Positions 13,501 through 23,040 of a stretch of DNA of 64,000 nt are shown here, piece after piece. The position numbers and the translations under genes are program-made. Numbering within the stretch: the stretch's first letter is position 1; each line of letters begins with the position of its first letter. Source of the stretch: Macrobrachium rosenbergii (taxonomy: Eukaryota; Arthropoda; Malacostraca; Decapoda; Palaemonidae); assembly GCF_040412425.1 (NCBI RefSeq), contig NC_089795.1, positions 83,681,663-83,745,662 on the forward strand. The letters are read 5' to 3'. The notes beneath the pieces were generated by a model. It did not search any database. It was given only the letters and a program-made list of their open reading frames with translations, and was not told the origin of the DNA.

Positions 13501-16500
13501 TCTTCTAGAACGGGAGTAATTAGTTGCCGTTCTTCCTGTAAACTCTGACACCTAACAAAGAGTTCTCCATGGGTGGGTTCATACTCATCTCCACTTGGTT
13601 CAGATAAACGCCTTTTTCTTTTCTACAAAAGTAAGTTGTAATAATTAGGGTCTTGAAAAACATTTTAAATACTCAGTGTCAAATAATCCAATATAAGAAA
13701 CAAAGATAATTACACACAAGACAAAGCAAAATCATAGAACAGAATTAAAAGGAGACAGGAAAAATAACAACAGAAGTAAAGTTTTAAGCTTGAGAAGAAA
13801 TAAGCAATCAAAGTTATAGAAATTTTTTAACACCTTACAGCACAGTATAATGAAATATACTATGCATATAATAAGGCATGGATGATAAAGTGCTTTGAAC
13901 ATGTGAAGACCAGGACCTAGGATAAGGTAGTGGCCAGAAGGCCTTAAATAAGCTCATCTTCACCCTATTCATTATTAAAACAATACTGTCATCCTGTTAC
14001 AAATAAAAGGAGGGAAAGTGAATGTATTGTAAAATTACAGACAGTGATGAGAAAAGAATGAGCATATGGCAACATTCATTCATGCGCTTTTCCACTGCAG
14101 CGTCTGCTTGATTAAAACAAAACAAATAAACATAACATGATACCTTACATAATTACTTTATCATATGCTCCCATTCCAAGTCAAGAATAAATGCATGGAC
14201 ATAATGAGGACAAGGGGTAATAATACAAGAAATGAGCTCTTCTTTTGCCATCTGTTTAAGCAATAAACATTTCTACCCTTTCAGTCAAATCAATATACTG
14301 GAACAGACCTAAGAGTTGTTATAGCTTTGAGGGTAAATCATATAAACCGGAAATGGCAATCTTTCTGTCAAAAAATTAAGCCCAAAAATAGTAGTGTATG
14401 ACTGTCTTTTTCTGAAAAATATCTCCTCCTAACAAGATGGGATTTGAAATTCTTCCAGATTCCCCTTTCTGGTTACTAGGTTTTTGGTGCTTCTGATGTT
14501 GGCTTTCAATTAACAAAATTTCTTAACCACTCGCATCTAATTTCAAAAATTCATGGAGCTGACTGTCCTGTTGCTTTTCACTTAGAAAACAGCACTTTTA
14601 CAAGCAATTCTCTTTATCAAGTAAAAAAAATCAATGGATATAAAATTAAGGAAAACAAAACACATACCCTGCTTCTTCTCCGTCTTCTCATTTGCCTCAG
14701 AAGGGCTACACTCAGAGAATCTTCGTTCTCAGAAGAAACATCCAAATTGAGAGGATCATTGATATTTGGTGGGATAATAACTCTAACAGCATCTGATTTC
14801 TTGTTTATGGCTCCTGAACCAGCTTCCACAAGGCCAAGTCTGTATGGAATGGAATATAAAATTTAGGCCAAAGACCAAGCGCTGGAAGGGAATTGAGGTA
14901 AAGGTTTTAAAAGGTGCAACAGGAGAAAACTCACAGTTCCACCCAGGAAACAGTGGTGGTTAGAGAGGTGAAAGTAAGCTGAAGCAAGAGAAAATGAAGA
15001 GGTACAGTAAAAGGAATGATGGGTGCAGTAACCTGAAGTATTCTACAGTGCACCATGAGGTGCACTGATGAGTATCACCCCCTCACAGGGACCAAGTCTG
15101 AAAAAATTTAACCAGATGTTTGTATACAATAATGAAGCAAATAAATCAAATAAAATTCAACACAAAGTAAAACTAATTTAAAATTAGTCCCTTTATTCAC
15201 CCCATGTCATGTTCATTGGTAAAGAATGACTTCAATTTTCCATTAATATTTTATGAAAAAGTAATTAGCAGCACTTGCCAATAAAAGACTTTCAGCAAAG
15301 TAAAAACTGTTCACATATTACTCACATAAAAAAATTCTGCAACAATATTTTGTCATTTAAACATTCAACATAAAAAGTGCCAATCCCACACAGATCAGAA
15401 GTAATGTGAGTAAATCAGTTGGTTTTATTCACATACTTACTATAAGAGCCCTAGCAATTGGGATAGAGAGCAAATTTTTAAAATAATATATTTTTCCTAA
15501 CATACAAAACCAGCATAAGATTTAACTTGTGAGTGAGCTGAATGCCATCTAACTTCAGACAAGGTCTCACTTTGCTTTTCGGCCCAGGTACCAGAATGAG
15601 GGGTGTTAGGAAAAATACAAATCACTTTAAGAATTTGTTTGTTTCTACATAAGTACAAATCTTCATTCATCACATAGGAGACTTACCCATAGGAGGGTTA
15701 GTCTGGGCAAATCTCTGAACAGACTGGTTGGTTCTACCCACCCAGGAATACCTTCCTGGTCTGGAAGAGGTGAATAAGGAATTCCTCACTTCTAGCTTGT
15801 TGGACATATGGGATGTAGCAACTGTTAGACTTCTGTGCTCAAAGTAATATATTGCGTCATTACTTTTGAATGAGGCTTGGAGGAACCCAAAAGTGCTGGA
15901 GACAATAAAACTTGCTAATAAAACCAATGGTTTTTTTCACTGTCTATCCTTCTCTTGCCTTATCTAGAGAGGGGGGGACAAGCATCCAATCCATATACCA
16001 AAATGAAGGACAGGATGTCCCCATTGTGTAGTCATCTGGAAAACTCATCCATCCAGCACCTGATGGCTCGCTACCTGCTTGTCTGTTGTAAGTGAGACAG
16101 GTAAAAGAGAAAAGGTAGGAGACCAGTATTCTCTCTTGTTTACTGAACACCTTAAACAAGATGCACCTGTCCCCTAGGGGAGCCAGATGATCCACACAAC
16201 TTGTTAGGCAGCCACCACAAGCTCCAAGGAAAAATGTGTCCAAGGACTTGGACAACATCCCAAAGGTAGCATAAGTGAAATAATAGATCTGGCATGTGCG
16301 TACCTCTTGTATTATCTGCTGAACCAACAGGTTCTTCTGGAATGCAAAGGACGGGGCAATGTCCCTACCTTCGTGATTTCTCATCCGGACTGAACTCTCG
16401 TCTACTTTATTAGACGAAGCATAAGCATGTTGCTGTCTCACAAAGATCGAAAGAGATTGCTCTAGAACACCTTTTCCTTGGCCGAGTCGGTACTCATGAA

Positions 16501-19500
16501 GAAGTGTTGACACTCAGGTGCGAGTTCTCTTGGCGTGGTGCGAGCAACTTTAACTGGACAAAGCAGCGTCTCGTCCCAATCATAACTACAACATCCTTTC
16601 AGGAAGGGATCGAAAAGGACTCGAATCCGGCATTAGCCTCACAGTTCTGAGTCTTAGTTACAAATTCAAGGCCAGCTCAAGTGTGCTTGAGTTGGACACT
16701 TAACCTGAAGAGTCTCTTCTGGCGTGCCTGCGACAGCTCCATCGAGGTGTGCTTGCCCAATTGTGTACCTGAACTGTCGCCTTAACAGCTGGAAGGGACA
16801 CCCAGTTCCCCTTACACATGATGTATGCCACTACCGTAGATGTTGTCACTCACCGAGTCAATCAACCCATGGAGCGCCCATCACTCAGTCCCTGAAACTC
16901 TGGCATGGTGTCTGTTATTCTGGTCCCACGCACACCTGAAACCAACAATTCTTACAGGTGTGTGGCCCATCCCTTAGTAGATACATCCAAAAAACTGAAG
17001 CACCTTGGGAGGGGGAGTGCTCAACAGCACCCCTAAGAAGAGGCTCCTGTTGCCTAACCACCAAGCTAGATCTCTCCTCGCTTCCTCCGACAGAGGAACA
17101 GGAGAGAAAGGAGAGTCCCTCACTGGAAACCAACCCTGTGCTACCTCTCTGAACCTGCTGATATGAGAATCCAAAGGGAAGACCCTCGCTGCTGCGGTCT
17201 GGTCTACTATGTCCAGACAACACTGCCTGCTTGAGTGTAACAAAAATTCGAGACGCTAGTCTCTGTCCTGGCAACTGCAGCGATGAGCTCGCCAGGACCA
17301 GTCAATCACCCAGGTACTTCTGCAAACAAACCTGTGCAAATGAGCTCCAGCCAAGATCAAAATGAACACCAAGTGAGCACTTTTGGAATCATTGAGTTCG
17401 AAATAAGCGCCCTGAACTAGAACACCATCCCCCCGAGAGTATAGAGGAGGTACTTATAGGTGGACCGATAGGTAGGTATTGAACATACAGTACACATCCC
17501 TCAAACCCACCAAAAAGAATGAAGTCGCCCTCTGATGGAATCAAGAATGGAACGGACCATTTCCTTCTAGGATCTTCCAGGAACACTGCATTCACCTCTT
17601 CCCGCAGGCCGAGGTCCTTCTGCGAGCCAGGAACGAAAATTTGGAACTGGATTGGATCAACAGTGAGGGATGATGAAGACTCGAAGGGTAGTCAATACCC
17701 TACCTGACGGGCATCCGCTACCCAGGCCTCCACTCCATGCCACTGCCAGTTCCCCAATGGCTTGACAGGCACCACCTCCCATCAAAAGCAAGCTGGGCCT
17801 TCTTCTTCCCGTCCCCTCCCTGAAATGGGAGGAGGGCTGAAAGGAGTGCAGCTATGCACCTTACCCTAGCGGGATAGATGCAGCCTTGGTACCTCTACAA
17901 GGGGCTAAGGGAGCCTGGGACTTTCTCTGACTGAAGAGGAAGGGCCAGCCTGACCTGAGGGTAGGGCCGCAGTGTCACGCGAAGACCTGAAGGCCTTAGC
18001 CACTGCTTGGTGAACAAATTGTTGTTTCAAAGCCTGTCTACAGCAACCTCCCTGTCCCTCTAGCAAAGAGGGAGAAGGATTCAGAACTGTCCTTTTCACA
18101 GTGTCAAAGACGACGGAAACCAACAAACTAACAGTTTGCACAGCACGCCCCGCCACCCACACAGGTTTGCTGTCTGGCAGATGAGGTAGATAATAGCCCG
18201 ACCTCCAACAGTAACGTAGATAATAGCCCGACCTCCAACAGTAACAGTCTCTTGAAGGCTGCATTCTCCTCGGGTGTACAGGAGCCCGAAGAAGGGATCT
18301 TGGCCAATAACAGGACCCAAAGATCGATCTACAAGACTGATTGGAATGCTGCCATGACAGTCACTTCCAGTGCCAATGCCTCTACCTGAGAATGGGAAAC
18401 TCCCTCTGCACTGAGATGCACTAGTGACAGACTGGGAAACTGGATGAATTAGGTCTGGGTCAACCTGCTTCAATGGCAACGAGCTCTCCAAGAGAACATA
18501 TTTCCTCTGGTGAGCTAGAGGCAGAGGAAGTGCCTTGCATGAACAGCTGGACCAGGGAGAATCCTCTTGCCCGGAACCAAGAGCTTTCACCTGGATCAAA
18601 ACCTAGACCATGACAGGATTCCCTTTGGGTTCCCAAAGACTCAATGGCACTAGCATGGTGCAAGAAAAGTTAATGTTCCTTCCTCGAGATCATTAAAACA
18701 ACATATCATTCTAATGATCTCCACAAAAAGCCTCTGCAATTCAGGGTTGTCCGTGTCTTGGGGCACAGGACACAGTCCTCCCGAGTTGATCCCTCTGCGG
18801 GAGAGGGACACTCACCAGACCTCTCCGGCTCCCATCTCCCACACCCTTACCCAGCCTGCCAAGGACTGAAGTCCTGGCATGTAAGTGAGGCCATGGGTGA
18901 TCGTCAAACCACGGTGACCATGTTCACATTGGTCGGGGAGAGGTCCCACCCATGCGAACGTGGGCAAGAGCTGTCCCACGCACTTGCTCCAATCATCTTA
19001 GAAGCTGACGCTTCTACTAGAGAAGAAGACTGAGAAGGGGACCTCCTCTTACCTTGCCCGAGTGACTGGGCCAGGTCACTGCTGCGGGACCCCTGGGCCA
19101 CTCTCTTGAAGAGCAAGAAGCGGGTGAGGGAGCACCTGCATGCTCTCTGCTCACCTTCTCTCGCTGAATCTTCAGTGGTCTTCCACTCACATACTTTATC
19201 ACGTTTTCTTTGTTTGCTCACACCACCTCTGGTGCTTGGCAATTCTACTTCCTCCTCTGTCATTTCCTCTGAGTCATGATCAAATCTGATAAAACCTGAT
19301 ATTAAAACAATTTTTCTTGGGTAGGATTGACTATATCTACAATATAAAAATATCACATATTAACTACTGTCAATATTAGAACTATCTGATAGTTCAGATC
19401 CTTTACTATCATTAGCATTTCCACATGAAAAATTTCTATACTTCTTCATCACAGAGAAAAACCACCTTTTTCCACAGCATTTTGACGGTTACTGCAGGAA

Positions 19501-20461
19501 ACTGTCCCTCTTGCCTGTTCCCTTGTCCTGAAATTATCCAGTAAGCTGGAATTTCATGTGTTGCCATTTGCCACTAGAATATAGACAAAAGCTCCATACA
19601 ATGACAGGGGAAATGCAATATCTATTATGGGTTCCCTAACTAGAGCCAAAAGAACTATGAATGACGACGTAAGTCTCATGTCATGAATGAGACCTTTTCA
19701 TGAATGAGATCAGTCCTGCACAGTGAAAGGGTAATAAGTCCCAAACATAAAAAAAAGGGCACTTTTCTTCATTTCCTTTACACACTCTAAAAGGAGGTCA
19801 ATAGCATCCGCTACATCTATATTATCAGTGTAAAACTTCAATTATTTGTAAAGCTGAAGCTAAGATAAAAAATTAAAATTGAGGATATGGCCTTAGCATA
19901 GGCCTGATAGCATCAGCAGATTTAAAGCTAAACAATGACAGAACCAGCATCAAAAATTTTAGGCATCTATAATATAACAAAAATTAACACAATGGTTAAA
20001 ATAGACTATCTACTTCTGTACTTACTGAGACACCTCTTCTCTGTCCTCCAATGAACCCAGATTCAAAGGATCCGTAATATTACCACCAAGCAAAAACTTT
20101 GAAGGTAAAACTCTATATCTCTTGCGCCTCTTATTTCCATGGCGGGCTTCACCAGGCGCTGAAAAACTTGCAGATCTTAAACGTTTAGGTCGAGACTCTG
20201 GATCCCTATTAGGGGAAAAAGGGAAACAGAAAAATTACTTATCAATGTCATAGGACAAGTTTCTAAAATATAGTATAGATCAAAACAAATTTCTAAAAAT
20301 AAAATTGCGATAACAGATTTAGAAAGTATCTTGATAAATTTCTACCAAACTTTTTATTAACAGAAGCTGGCCTATTCTGAATTGGTAAATCCGCACCAAA
20401 TTATCATACTGCGGTCTAACTCATTACACTTGTAAGCAAAACACTCATGAGTATGGTATCT

Positions 20462-20492
<31 letters not shown>

Positions 20493-23024
20493 TGATTCAT
20501 TTATCTCAAGCTTATATTTACATGCTCCTTTCTGAATTAAAGGTAATGGAGTAAAGATGAGGATTATTATTGTTTTATGGCAAACTGTCACTACTAGTGT
20601 TTTGTAATCAGTAAACTCACAGTAGCACAGAAGTAACACCTAATCAGTGATAACAGTAATTATATTCCAGAACCTACTGCACAAAGCAAAAAACACCAAA
20701 AATAACAATCATATGCAGACCCTATATGTAACATGATTTGTGTGTACATAAACCTTTGTGTACTGTACATACATCTATACATATACTGTAAAGCATATGA
20801 AGAATACTGTATTCTGCATTGCCATACTATAACATAAAACATGTTTTCTTCTCTCTCTCTTCTTTCTAATGAGAAGAATATTTACATTTCAGCCTAATCC
20901 TAATGATGATGTATACTGTAGTGATGAAGTAAAATGACTCTTTATAATCTTGAGGCAAATGAACAATGAAAATAAATACTATGCTGTAATACTTTTTACA
21001 ACAAAATGTATGGTATCAATGGGGCCTCTAAGAAATTAGTCATATTATTTGTTAGTTATCTTAAGACAACTGCATGTTTTGAAAAAATTCTCAGTATTTC
21101 ATTGCTACTGCAATAATCCATGATAATGGTACATTGATTAATGGTGCAATGGAGTAACCATGTAGGAATTTTGATGATTTTGATGATCATGGTTACATAA
21201 TGTCAGGAACAGAACTTGATGGCTGGGGATTGCTGAGAGTGGAAACTAGTTATCTACCTTTAACATCATAATGACAGGGAGTTCTTGCTTTTGCCTTTTT
21301 AATTCATCAGATATAAGGTGGAGAGGTACATGCTTTTGTTATCATACATGTAACTTTATTAAGTTCCACCATGGAATTATAAGGTATTACCCTACCATTT
21401 ACACTCCCAGATCAAACACTTAGCCCAAATTTTCAAACACCCACTTTGCAAGTTCATCTTCAGTATCATCTTAATCCCCATCTCCCTCTGCAGATAACCT
21501 AAAAAGGCATTCCAATGCCTCATTCTCAAAACTTCACAGTCTGTCACTAAGATCTTCCACATTTTCTGCTATAATGTTGCTGAATCCCATGCCTCCAACT
21601 TTTCTTGTGGCCAAGATTACCTTTTATCTCTTTCCTGATCGCTGGGGAGGCTTTAAAATCATGTTCAGCTTCCTTCCCCAAATTCTTCCAGCATGCATTC
21701 ACCATTTCTAGCTATAATTCATCTATTATTCCTTTGATTAAAGTTGCTACAGCAGCAGAGATGAATGATTCCATCAGTTCATGACTTGGAGATAAAGGGT
21801 CAGCATCAATTGCAGCTTGAATCATCTTGAATACCTGCAGTAAGAGGCCTCGACACAGTGATAACTTGGTCAAGCCACGGAAGCAGTAAGGTTCAGCTGT
21901 GTGGTGAAATTGCCTGAATAAACCTTCAATGGTAACCCTTCCTTCTCCATGTACTTTCTACTCTAAGGGTAGAGCTTTGGTGGAGCTACTCAGTTAATAA
22001 TACTAGCATGATAAATGCTTGGAGTTTGTGTTGCCTGAAAAAAGGAAGATGGCTCTTTTTGTTTTTGAGAATGAAAGCATTTTTGCCCATAAAACAATAC
22101 CAAAATTTATCATCCTGTCCTCTGCATTACCACTTAGCACTGTACAACTGCTAACCTTTCCTCCCAAACTTGATACTCTGTTGCCTGTTTTGCACTTTTG
22201 TGGATACAGTACAGGTCTATTCAGCATTTTTTTTTCCAAAGCAGTTATATTTTGTCACAATTAAAATCTTGCTTATAAGGAAGCCTCATTCAACAATTTT
22301 CTTCAATCCTGCTTAAAATGTGGCAGAAATTCCTGTGTCAGCAGATGCAGCCTTTCCAACAGTTTCTATATTTTTCAGATTACATCTATTTAAGAACCTA
22401 TAAGCAACTCTCCCTTGCTTGCTGTGAATATATTGGGTGTCCCTTTCTGTTTGGTGTACTTTTTTTTACAGTCCTGATAAAGGTTTTAGGCCTTTTGCCC
22501 AGCTGAGCTACTACCAATGGGCATCCTTTCCTGATTCATATATTTCACACACATGGTTAATGCTTTTTCCACCCTCAATTATTACTTATGTACATTTGAC
22601 TTCACTTCTGCAGCCTATGTTGCAACAGCAAAAACAGAAGGAGGTTTCTTATAATTTAGCACTTCACATATTGATGATTCACTCTTGCCAAATAGCCTGG
22701 CAATATTTGCGTACAATTTTTTAATATTTATATCAAGTCAAGAATGTGAGTTTGATGATACATAAAATGGTATACAATTTTAAATGAATCAGTGTGGTAC
22801 AAAGCAAAATGAATGGACATTCAGCATGCACAGTACATCAGTTTAAAAAAAATCTTGAACAGCCACTCATGGCATGAAAACACTTACCTTACAAAAGCAG
22901 CAGCATGTTTTCTCTCATCAGTAATGAGACATTTGCTCACATTTCCAAAATGAACTCTTCTTTCTTCCTGCGAGTCAGCCAATGGTAAAGTAGTGGGTCG
23001 TTCCACACCTAGCTCTGATGACAT
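1229..23024 (-). CDS. MEPCE: 7SK snRNA 5'-methylphosphate capping enzyme (MEPCE/Bin3), whole coding span
   Basis: Multi-exon gene whose product transfers methyl from S-adenosylmethionine to the 5' gamma-phosphate of 7SK snRNA and helps hold the 7SK snRNP that sequesters P-TEFb in the nucleus (family knowledge). Splicing the exons listed separately gives 676 residues if it stops at 1626, or 790 with the extra last exon; human MEPCE is 689. In order: N-terminal motif [17 protein letters not shown] (about residues 83-99), second motif [15 protein letters not shown] (about 120-134), Lys/Arg-rich linkers, then the Bin3 domain (about 295-543). The domain has [16 protein letters not shown] motif [49 protein letters not shown] and the terminal [11 protein letters not shown]. 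The ATG at 23024 has A at -3; an in-frame upstream ATG exists at 35535 in the probable first exon. The gene identity is nearly certain; the C-terminus and the 10984/10930 junction are not. Confidence 0.93.
1626..2027 (-). CDS. MEPCE: MEPCE C-terminal tail exon
   Basis: Excellent acceptor ATTGTTTTTCAG|GCTGGC, phase 0, then an open frame of 133 codons to TAG at 1628-1626. It starts [17 protein letters not shown] and is rich in Ser, Asp, Glu, Asn and Lys, with no folded domain recognised. Human MEPCE has no equivalent tail. An internal donor-like ACAA|GTAAAA at 1649/1648 would allow a 55-nt intron into the next open frame (1593-1229), giving a tail of 247 residues. Coding status is supported by the acceptor, phase and length of open frame; homology is not. 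Confidence 0.7.
   Translation of the reverse strand, partial: AGNITKSNYMEDSYPRNISTKPVSVPQQCHSSEMECDSVSIVNKHDAQEVSQKETDTAASTANEFTNLSEKVNKDSADGPSMEDDKVSKKQENKQTMGHISNSLVHKEQRLITKNESDVVCDSTDTSKTFRWW
2028..3571 (-). other. MEPCE intron, nothing recognised
   Basis: AT-rich intron between the end of the methyltransferase domain and the tail exon. I see no coding remnant or named repeat in it. Confidence 0.5.
3572..3727 (-). CDS. MEPCE: MEPCE exon: end of the Bin3 methyltransferase domain
   Basis: Acceptor TTACCTTCAG|ATGCGA, 52 codons, donor ACAAAG|GTAATC. It encodes [32 protein letters not shown] and [18 protein letters not shown], equivalent to the human C-terminus (YKNYYRIQLKPEQF, VGFSSYEL, NTSKGFQRPVYLFHK). 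Human MEPCE ends about seven residues after this point. Without splicing, the frame here would read on to a stop at 3473-3475 and add 32 residues of unremarkable sequence; splicing to 2027 is preferred because an excellent acceptor and a long open frame follow. Confidence 0.93.
4740..5620 (-). mobile_element. RTE-like non-LTR retrotransposon, 3' part, decayed
   Basis: Minus-strand reading contains [19 protein letters not shown], then [21 protein letters not shown] and, after a stop, [13 protein letters not shown] and [11 protein letters not shown]. This order (RMLRW...VRNEE, RRLRWFGHVMRRDEE, then DRxxWRxxI) is the typical region after the reverse transcriptase in RTE-type elements. Stops and frame changes show it is dead. 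It lies in the intron between the MEPCE exons at 6750 and 3572. Confidence 0.65.
5621..6749. other. MEPCE intron remainder, nothing recognised
   Basis: AT-rich intronic sequence without recognised coding or repeat signal. Confidence 0.4.
6750..6968 (-). CDS. MEPCE: MEPCE exon: central Bin3 methyltransferase domain
   Basis: Acceptor TTTTGCAG|GCAAAT and donor CTCACA|GTAAGTT; phase 0 at both ends, 73 codons. It encodes [14 protein letters not shown], then [36 protein letters not shown] and [18 protein letters not shown]. This matches human NYVLDRDDL, YDVVLCLSLTKWVHLNWGD and [21 protein letters not shown] nearly residue for residue, including the conserved acidic-Trp surface used for RNA cap binding in the family. 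Confidence 0.96.
6969..8249. other. MEPCE intron, lower part, nothing recognised
   Basis: Intronic AT-rich sequence between the exon at 6750-6968 and the RTE-like fragment; no feature identified. Confidence 0.4.
8250..9350 (-). mobile_element. RTE-like reverse transcriptase fragment, decayed
   Basis: Minus-strand frames give AFVDLEKI (the first catalytic Asp motif of RTE reverse transcriptases), then [29 protein letters not shown] (equivalent to SEEFxVxVGVHQGS) and LNYADGKG in the place of the YADD active site. Spacing and order fit an RT domain with several frameshifts; the second Asp of YADD is Gly here, so it is inactive. The region above about 8650 is assigned only by continuity. Confidence 0.5.
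9351..10518. other. MEPCE intron, upper part, nothing recognised
   Basis: Intronic sequence up to the donor at 10518; no recognisable feature. Confidence 0.35.
10519..10930 (-). CDS. MEPCE: MEPCE exon: N-terminal half of the Bin3 methyltransferase domain
   Basis: Encodes [26 protein letters not shown], the SAM-binding glycine motif [16 protein letters not shown] and the acidic strand [11 protein letters not shown], then FPHNIKFVH, ending at donor GTTCAT|GTAAGTAT. These align directly with human MEPCE ([43 protein letters not shown]). The upstream boundary is uncertain: I use TTGAG|CC as acceptor because it restores frame, but the open frame extends further up to about 10983. The region between the DID strand and FPHNI is shorter than in human, where it is a variable loop. 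Confidence 0.95.
10984..11124 (-). CDS. MEPCE: MEPCE linker exon before the methyltransferase domain
   Basis: Acceptor ATTTTACAG|AGAGTC. It encodes [31 protein letters not shown], then [16 protein letters not shown]. The FKKQ segment resembles the GFKKQQRKF that immediately precedes the Bin3 domain in human MEPCE. The exon ends at a good donor, GAAAC|GTAAGTT (10984/10983), but the next domain sequence resumes only 53 nt later in a shifted frame. Reading on without splicing meets TAA at once. Confidence 0.8.
11293..11525 (+). repeat. 26-bp minisatellite, 9 units
   Basis: Nine head-to-tail units with core ACAGGCACAACTTTTACTT. One A/G position distinguishes units (TACAGAC or TACGGAC), in the order G-A-A-A-G-G-A-G-G. 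Because 26 is not divisible by 3 and no stop occurs, all frames stay open and give spurious repetitive ORFs. It lies in the MEPCE intron 11125-13410. Confidence 0.95.
12240..13015 (+). mobile_element. RTE-like retrotransposon 3' fragment, plus strand
   Basis: Plus-strand reading shows [24 protein letters not shown] (given here in overlapping frames), [27 protein letters not shown] and [19 protein letters not shown], the post-RT order FCYLGD, RMLRWM, RWFGHV, GRPRKTW of RTE-type elements. It ends in ATGATGATGATGA, like the short microsatellite tails of RTE elements. Multiple stops mark it as dead. It is antisense to MEPCE within an intron. Confidence 0.6.
13411..13622 (-). CDS. MEPCE: MEPCE linker exon
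   Basis: Acceptor TTTTGTAG|AAAAG and donor GATCTGAG|GTGAGTG. It encodes [20 protein letters not shown], then a polar, proline-rich stretch ending [14 protein letters not shown]. The basic start continues the RRRRRSR end of the previous exon and resembles the nuclear-localisation-like basic linker of MEPCE. No folded domain is recognisable. Phases match on both sides. Confidence 0.82.
13623..14667. other. MEPCE intron, nothing recognised
   Basis: AT-rich intron between the exons at 14668 and 13622, without recognised repeat or coding remnant. Confidence 0.4.
14668..14839 (-). CDS. MEPCE: MEPCE exon with second DPLNL motif
   Basis: Acceptor ATTCCATACAG|ACTTGG and donor AGCAGG|GTATGTG. The translation runs [17 protein letters not shown], then [17 protein letters not shown], an acidic SSENED patch and [12 protein letters not shown]. 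The central motif matches VEILIPKDITDPLSLN of human MEPCE, which follows the first DPLNL motif in the same order. Entry (phase 2) and exit (phase 0) agree with its neighbours. The pyrimidine tract in front of it comes from an R1 interspersed repeat copy (see 14845-15095). Confidence 0.9.
14845..15095 (-). repeat. R1 interspersed repeat, abutting a MEPCE splice acceptor
   Basis: Minus-strand copy of a repeat of about 310 bp seen six times in the window. Shared landmarks are TGCACCTCATGGTGCACTG near the start, TTTTACTGTACCTC in the middle and TTGGCCTAAATTTTATATTC at the end. The end of this copy runs directly into CCATTCCATACAG, the acceptor of the exon at 14839, so the pyrimidine tract is repeat-derived. 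Confidence 0.8.
15096..15599. other. Intronic spacer, nothing recognised
   Basis: AT-rich sequence between the R1 copy and the DIRS remnant; no feature identified. Confidence 0.35.
15600..19190 (-). mobile_element. DIRS-like tyrosine-recombinase retroelement, degenerate
   Basis: GC-richer than its flanks. Minus-strand order: a Ser-rich Gag-like region (about 17.9-19.2 kb); RT remnants [10 protein letters not shown] (about 17530) and, across frames, the DLRDVYFQIPIHPSS-like and LGG-VFQFRAL-like core (17400-17510); [20 protein letters not shown] (about 17150-17210); [20 protein letters not shown] (about 17040-17100), the DIRS RNase H entry; TVVAYI (about 16830); then a tyrosine recombinase end with [39 protein letters not shown] and KSLDTFFLG (16215-16560). 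The H-x-x-R pair (HEGR) of tyrosine recombinases is present. The RT thumb is internally deleted and frames are broken, so it is inactive. It occupies the MEPCE intron 14840-20025. Terminal repeats were not found; both edges are approximate. Confidence 0.8.
18186..18245. repeat. 30-bp direct duplication inside the DIRS remnant
   Basis: Two identical adjacent 30-bp units beginning GTAGATAATAGCCCGACC. They add ten in-frame residues ([10 protein letters not shown] twice) to the Gag-like region and look like a recent slippage event. Confidence 0.95.
19195..19285 (-). CDS. Possible alternative MEPCE exon (acidic then basic, 30 codons)
   Basis: A 91-nt open segment lies between acceptor GGTTTTATCAG and donor GATAAA|GTATGTGAG. 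It encodes [20 protein letters not shown] followed by [10 protein letters not shown], charged like the neighbouring exons. It accepts the two-base overhang of the exon at 20026 and leaves phase 0, which fits entry to 13411-13622 but not to 14668-14839. If real, it would therefore replace the 14668 exon. It sits at the 5' edge of the decayed DIRS element, so it could be element sequence with chance splice sites. Confidence 0.35.
19286..20025. other. Intronic spacer, nothing recognised
   Basis: AT-rich sequence between the possible alternative exon and the exon at 20026; no feature identified. Confidence 0.35.
20026..20205 (-). CDS. MEPCE: MEPCE exon carrying the FLLGGNI-DPLNL motif
   Basis: Acceptor CCTAATAG|GGATCC and donor TCTCA|GTAAGT. 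It translates as [15 protein letters not shown]..., a basic KRRKRYR stretch, then [17 protein letters not shown] and [11 protein letters not shown]. Human MEPCE has FLLGGNIFDPLNLNSL followed by DEEVS in the same order, so this is the most diagnostic exon outside the methyltransferase domain. Entry phase matches the exon at 22888; it exits with two bases (CA). Confidence 0.9.
20465..20492 (+). repeat. Poly-A tract
   Basis: Uninterrupted run of about 26 A on the plus strand. It could be a retroelement tail, but no element body is recognisable upstream. Confidence 0.9.
21430..22300 (-). mobile_element. pogo/Tigger/jerky-like DDE transposase remnant
   Basis: Minus-strand frames give [20 protein letters not shown] (compare the KDRLTLLLGGNAxGDLKLKP block of pogo-type transposases), then [18 protein letters not shown] (compare W-x-K-L-W-P...DFxGF), [19 protein letters not shown] and an acidic C-terminus. 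The order matches the C-terminal half of the family. Catalytic Asp residues are not clearly kept. It lies in the MEPCE intron 20206-22887. Confidence 0.45.
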
Positions 23025-23037
23025 GCTTAGAAGTCCC
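22888..23037 (-). CDS. MEPCE: MEPCE coding exon with preferred start codon
   Basis: Acceptor TTGATTCAG|GGGAC and donor GTAAG|GTAAGTG bound this exon. The ATG is at 23024-23022, after 13 nt of exon; those 13 nt contain no in-frame stop. It encodes [15 protein letters not shown]... to ...HAAAFV and ends with two bases of an Arg codon completed by the next exon. The peptide is polar and is not itself a recognisable domain. The assignment rests on correct splice sites and on phase agreement with the next exon, which carries a diagnostic MEPCE motif. Confidence 0.8.
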
Positions 23038-23040
23038 CTG

